DNA of 7,092 nucleotides from Candidatus Stahliibacteriota bacterium (GTDB taxonomy: Bacteria; Hydrothermota; UBA3073): NCBI GenBank assembly GCA_030627085.1, contig DAOUSS010000075.1, forward strand, positions 1 through 7,092, given 5' to 3'. Positions 6,123-7,092 of the stretch are shown here, in pieces. The translations under genes and the position numbers were made by a program. The first letter of the stretch is position 1. Each line of letters opens with the position of its first letter. Under the pieces are notes generated by a model, which saw only the letters and a program-made list of their open reading frames with translations, had not been told where the DNA came from and searched no databases.

Positions 6123-6180
6123 GTAGGGACAGCTTTTTAAACCTGCCGAAAGATGGACAGACCTGAAGGTCTGTCCCTAC
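6123..6180. repeat. 58-base compound palindromic element between ribBA and the permease gene
   Basis: The ends are a perfect 10-base inverted repeat, GTAGGGACAG (6123-6132) and CTGTCCCTAC (6171-6180). Inside lies a second perfect one: GGACAGACCT (6155-6164), GA, AGGTCTGTCC (6167-6176). The left half (GGACAG...TTTTTAAA...CCTGCC, 6127-6148) looks like a decayed copy of a similar palindrome. The result resembles two head-to-tail palindromic units or a tiny MITE-like element. It begins on the last base of the ribBA stop codon and ends 13 bases before the permease start, filling most of the gap. In a ribBA-permease transcript it would fold into a strong hairpin and could stabilise or attenuate the message. 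The A/T tract beside the second stem is not a clean terminator tail. Confidence 0.75.
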
Positions 6181-7092
6181 TATACATTATCAAGTATATG
6201 TCCCAATTTGCTCTTCTTGGTACAGAGGTATCTGCGGTTTAAAATATTCGGGGAGACCTCAATTGCAACCCTTTTGACTATCTTTAGACCATATCCTTCA
6301 AGTCCTATAATCTTTTTGGGATTGTTGGTTAAGAGTCTTATAGTGGAGAGTCCAAGATCAACGAGAATCTGTGCACCTATACCATAGTCCCTTAAATCAG
6401 CAGGCAATCCGAGTGCCTCGTTTGCTTCAACTGTGTCAAGTCCGCTATCCTGAAGTGCATAGGCTCTCAGTTTATTAAAAAGTCCTATTCCTCTTCCCTC
6501 CTGTCTCATATAAAGAAATACACCCCTTTCTTCTTTACTTATCATCTCCAGCGCCATTGCAAGCTGTTCGCCACAGTCACACCGCAACGAACCAAAGACA
6601 TCACCAGTAAGACACTGTGAATGGACTCTCACAAGAACATTCTTTTTTCCTTTCAGTTTACCCTTCACAAGCGCGAGATGATGATCTTTCTCTATTACAG
6701 ACTCGTATACATAAAGATTAAATTCCCCATATTTAGTTGGCAATTTCGTGTCAACTACACGCCTGACCAGTTTCTCTTTTCTTATTCTATATTCTATGAG
6801 ATCCTTTACAGTAACAAGGACAAGCCCATACCGTCTCTTCATCTGGATAAGCCTCGGCAATCTTGCCATGCTTCCATCCTCATCCATAATCTCACACAGA
6901 ACTCCAGCAGGATAGAGCCCGGCAAGCCTTGCAATATCACAGGATGCCTCCGTATGTCCTGCTCTGCGGAGGACTCCTCCTTGTGTGTAGGCAAGGGGAA
7001 ATATATGCCCTGGTCTCACGAGATCGGATGGTTTTGTTGTATCATCAAGGAGCGTTTTTATTGTATGTGCTCGATCGTATGTAGATATACCT
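6180..7092 (-). CDS. ribBA: Bifunctional riboflavin enzyme RibBA (DHBP synthase / GTP cyclohydrolase II), 5' partial
   Basis: The gene runs off the right edge; 303 complete codons are visible of about 400 usual. RibB makes 3,4-dihydroxy-2-butanone 4-phosphate from ribulose 5-phosphate, and RibA opens GTP to the pyrimidine precursor; both feed lumazine and riboflavin synthesis in the cytoplasm. Counting from the first complete codon (7091-7089), the RibB part begins GISTYDRAHTI and continues with RPGHIFPL, RRAGHTEA (His46) and LCEIMDEDG (Glu67). Its N-terminal acidic metal motif is off the window. The RibA part starts near residue 115 with the zinc cysteines 160, 171 and 173 (HSQCLTGDVFGSLRCDCGEQ), then RQEGRGIGL, LDTVEANEALG, RDYGIGAQIL and RLLTNNPKK, ending normally in LGHIL. 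Both halves look functional. GTG at 7019 is internal valine, not a start. Any FMN riboswitch would lie beyond the edge. Confidence 0.96.
   Translation of the reverse strand, partial: GISTYDRAHTIKTLLDDTTKPSDLVRPGHIFPLAYTQGGVLRRAGHTEASCDIARLAGLYPAGVLCEIMDEDGSMARLPRLIQMKRRYGLVLVTVKDLIEYRIRKEKLVRRVVDTKLPTKYGEFNLYVYESVIEKDHHLALVKGKLKGKKNVLVRVHSQCLTGDVFGSLRCDCGEQLAMALEMISKEERGVFLYMRQEGRGIGLFNKLRAYALQDSGLDTVEANEALGLPADLRDYGIGAQILVDLGLSTIRLLTNNPKKIIGLEGYGLKIVKRVAIEVSPNILNRRYLCTKKSKLGHILDNV

Noticed and set aside
7017..7019. GTG at 7019 as the ribBA start
   Set aside because: Translation continues upstream to the window edge with conserved RibB sequence (GISTYDRAHTI...KPSDL), so this is an internal valine codon.

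Overview
The window looks like ordinary chromosomal sequence from an uncultured Gram-negative (diderm) bacterium of moderate-to-low GC. It encodes three periplasmic parvulin/SurA-type folding factors, several lipoproteins, an LptF/LptG-type lipopolysaccharide-export permease, and a surface protein ending in a type IX secretion (Por) sorting domain. A T9SS tail plus GC-rich intergenic palindromes fits FCB-group bacteria or candidate phyla such as WOR-3. That placement is inference from gene content; the window holds no rRNA or other phylogenetic marker.

Layout. (1) 2-532, + strand: the 3' end of a secreted protein with a YPNP...SGIYF C-terminal sorting domain, closed by a clear intrinsic terminator at 555-590. 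(2) 533-914: a 382-base non-coding stretch with the terminator, two GC-rich palindromic repeats, a short tandem repeat, and a textbook sigma-70 promoter at 725-753 (TTGACA, 17 bases, TATAAT, with an extended TG). (3) 915-5000, + strand: a probable four-gene envelope-biogenesis operon. It holds a large lipoprotein with two parvulin units that lack the expected active-site histidines, a smaller parvulin lipoprotein that keeps both histidines, a SurA-like periplasmic chaperone, and a DUF192 lipoprotein whose GTG start overlaps the surA stop. (4) 5009-6109, - strand: the LptF/LptG-type permease, ending only 8 bases from the DUF192 gene in convergent orientation. (5) 6123-6180: a 58-base compound palindrome filling most of the permease-ribBA gap. 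(6) 6180-7092, - strand: the C-terminal three quarters of RibBA, running off the right edge.

How the genes fit together. The + strand operon probably makes the machinery that escorts outer-membrane and secreted proteins across the periplasm. The facing permease would work in the same compartment, moving LPS outward. RibBA is riboflavin housekeeping and shares only strand with the permease.

I see no clearly new system such as a defence island, CRISPR array or mobile cassette. The points most worth following up are the graded loss of catalytic histidines across the three adjacent parvulin-family proteins, and the placement of palindromic repeats in leaders where two genes (surA-like and lptF-like) lack a recognisable Shine-Dalgarno sequence.
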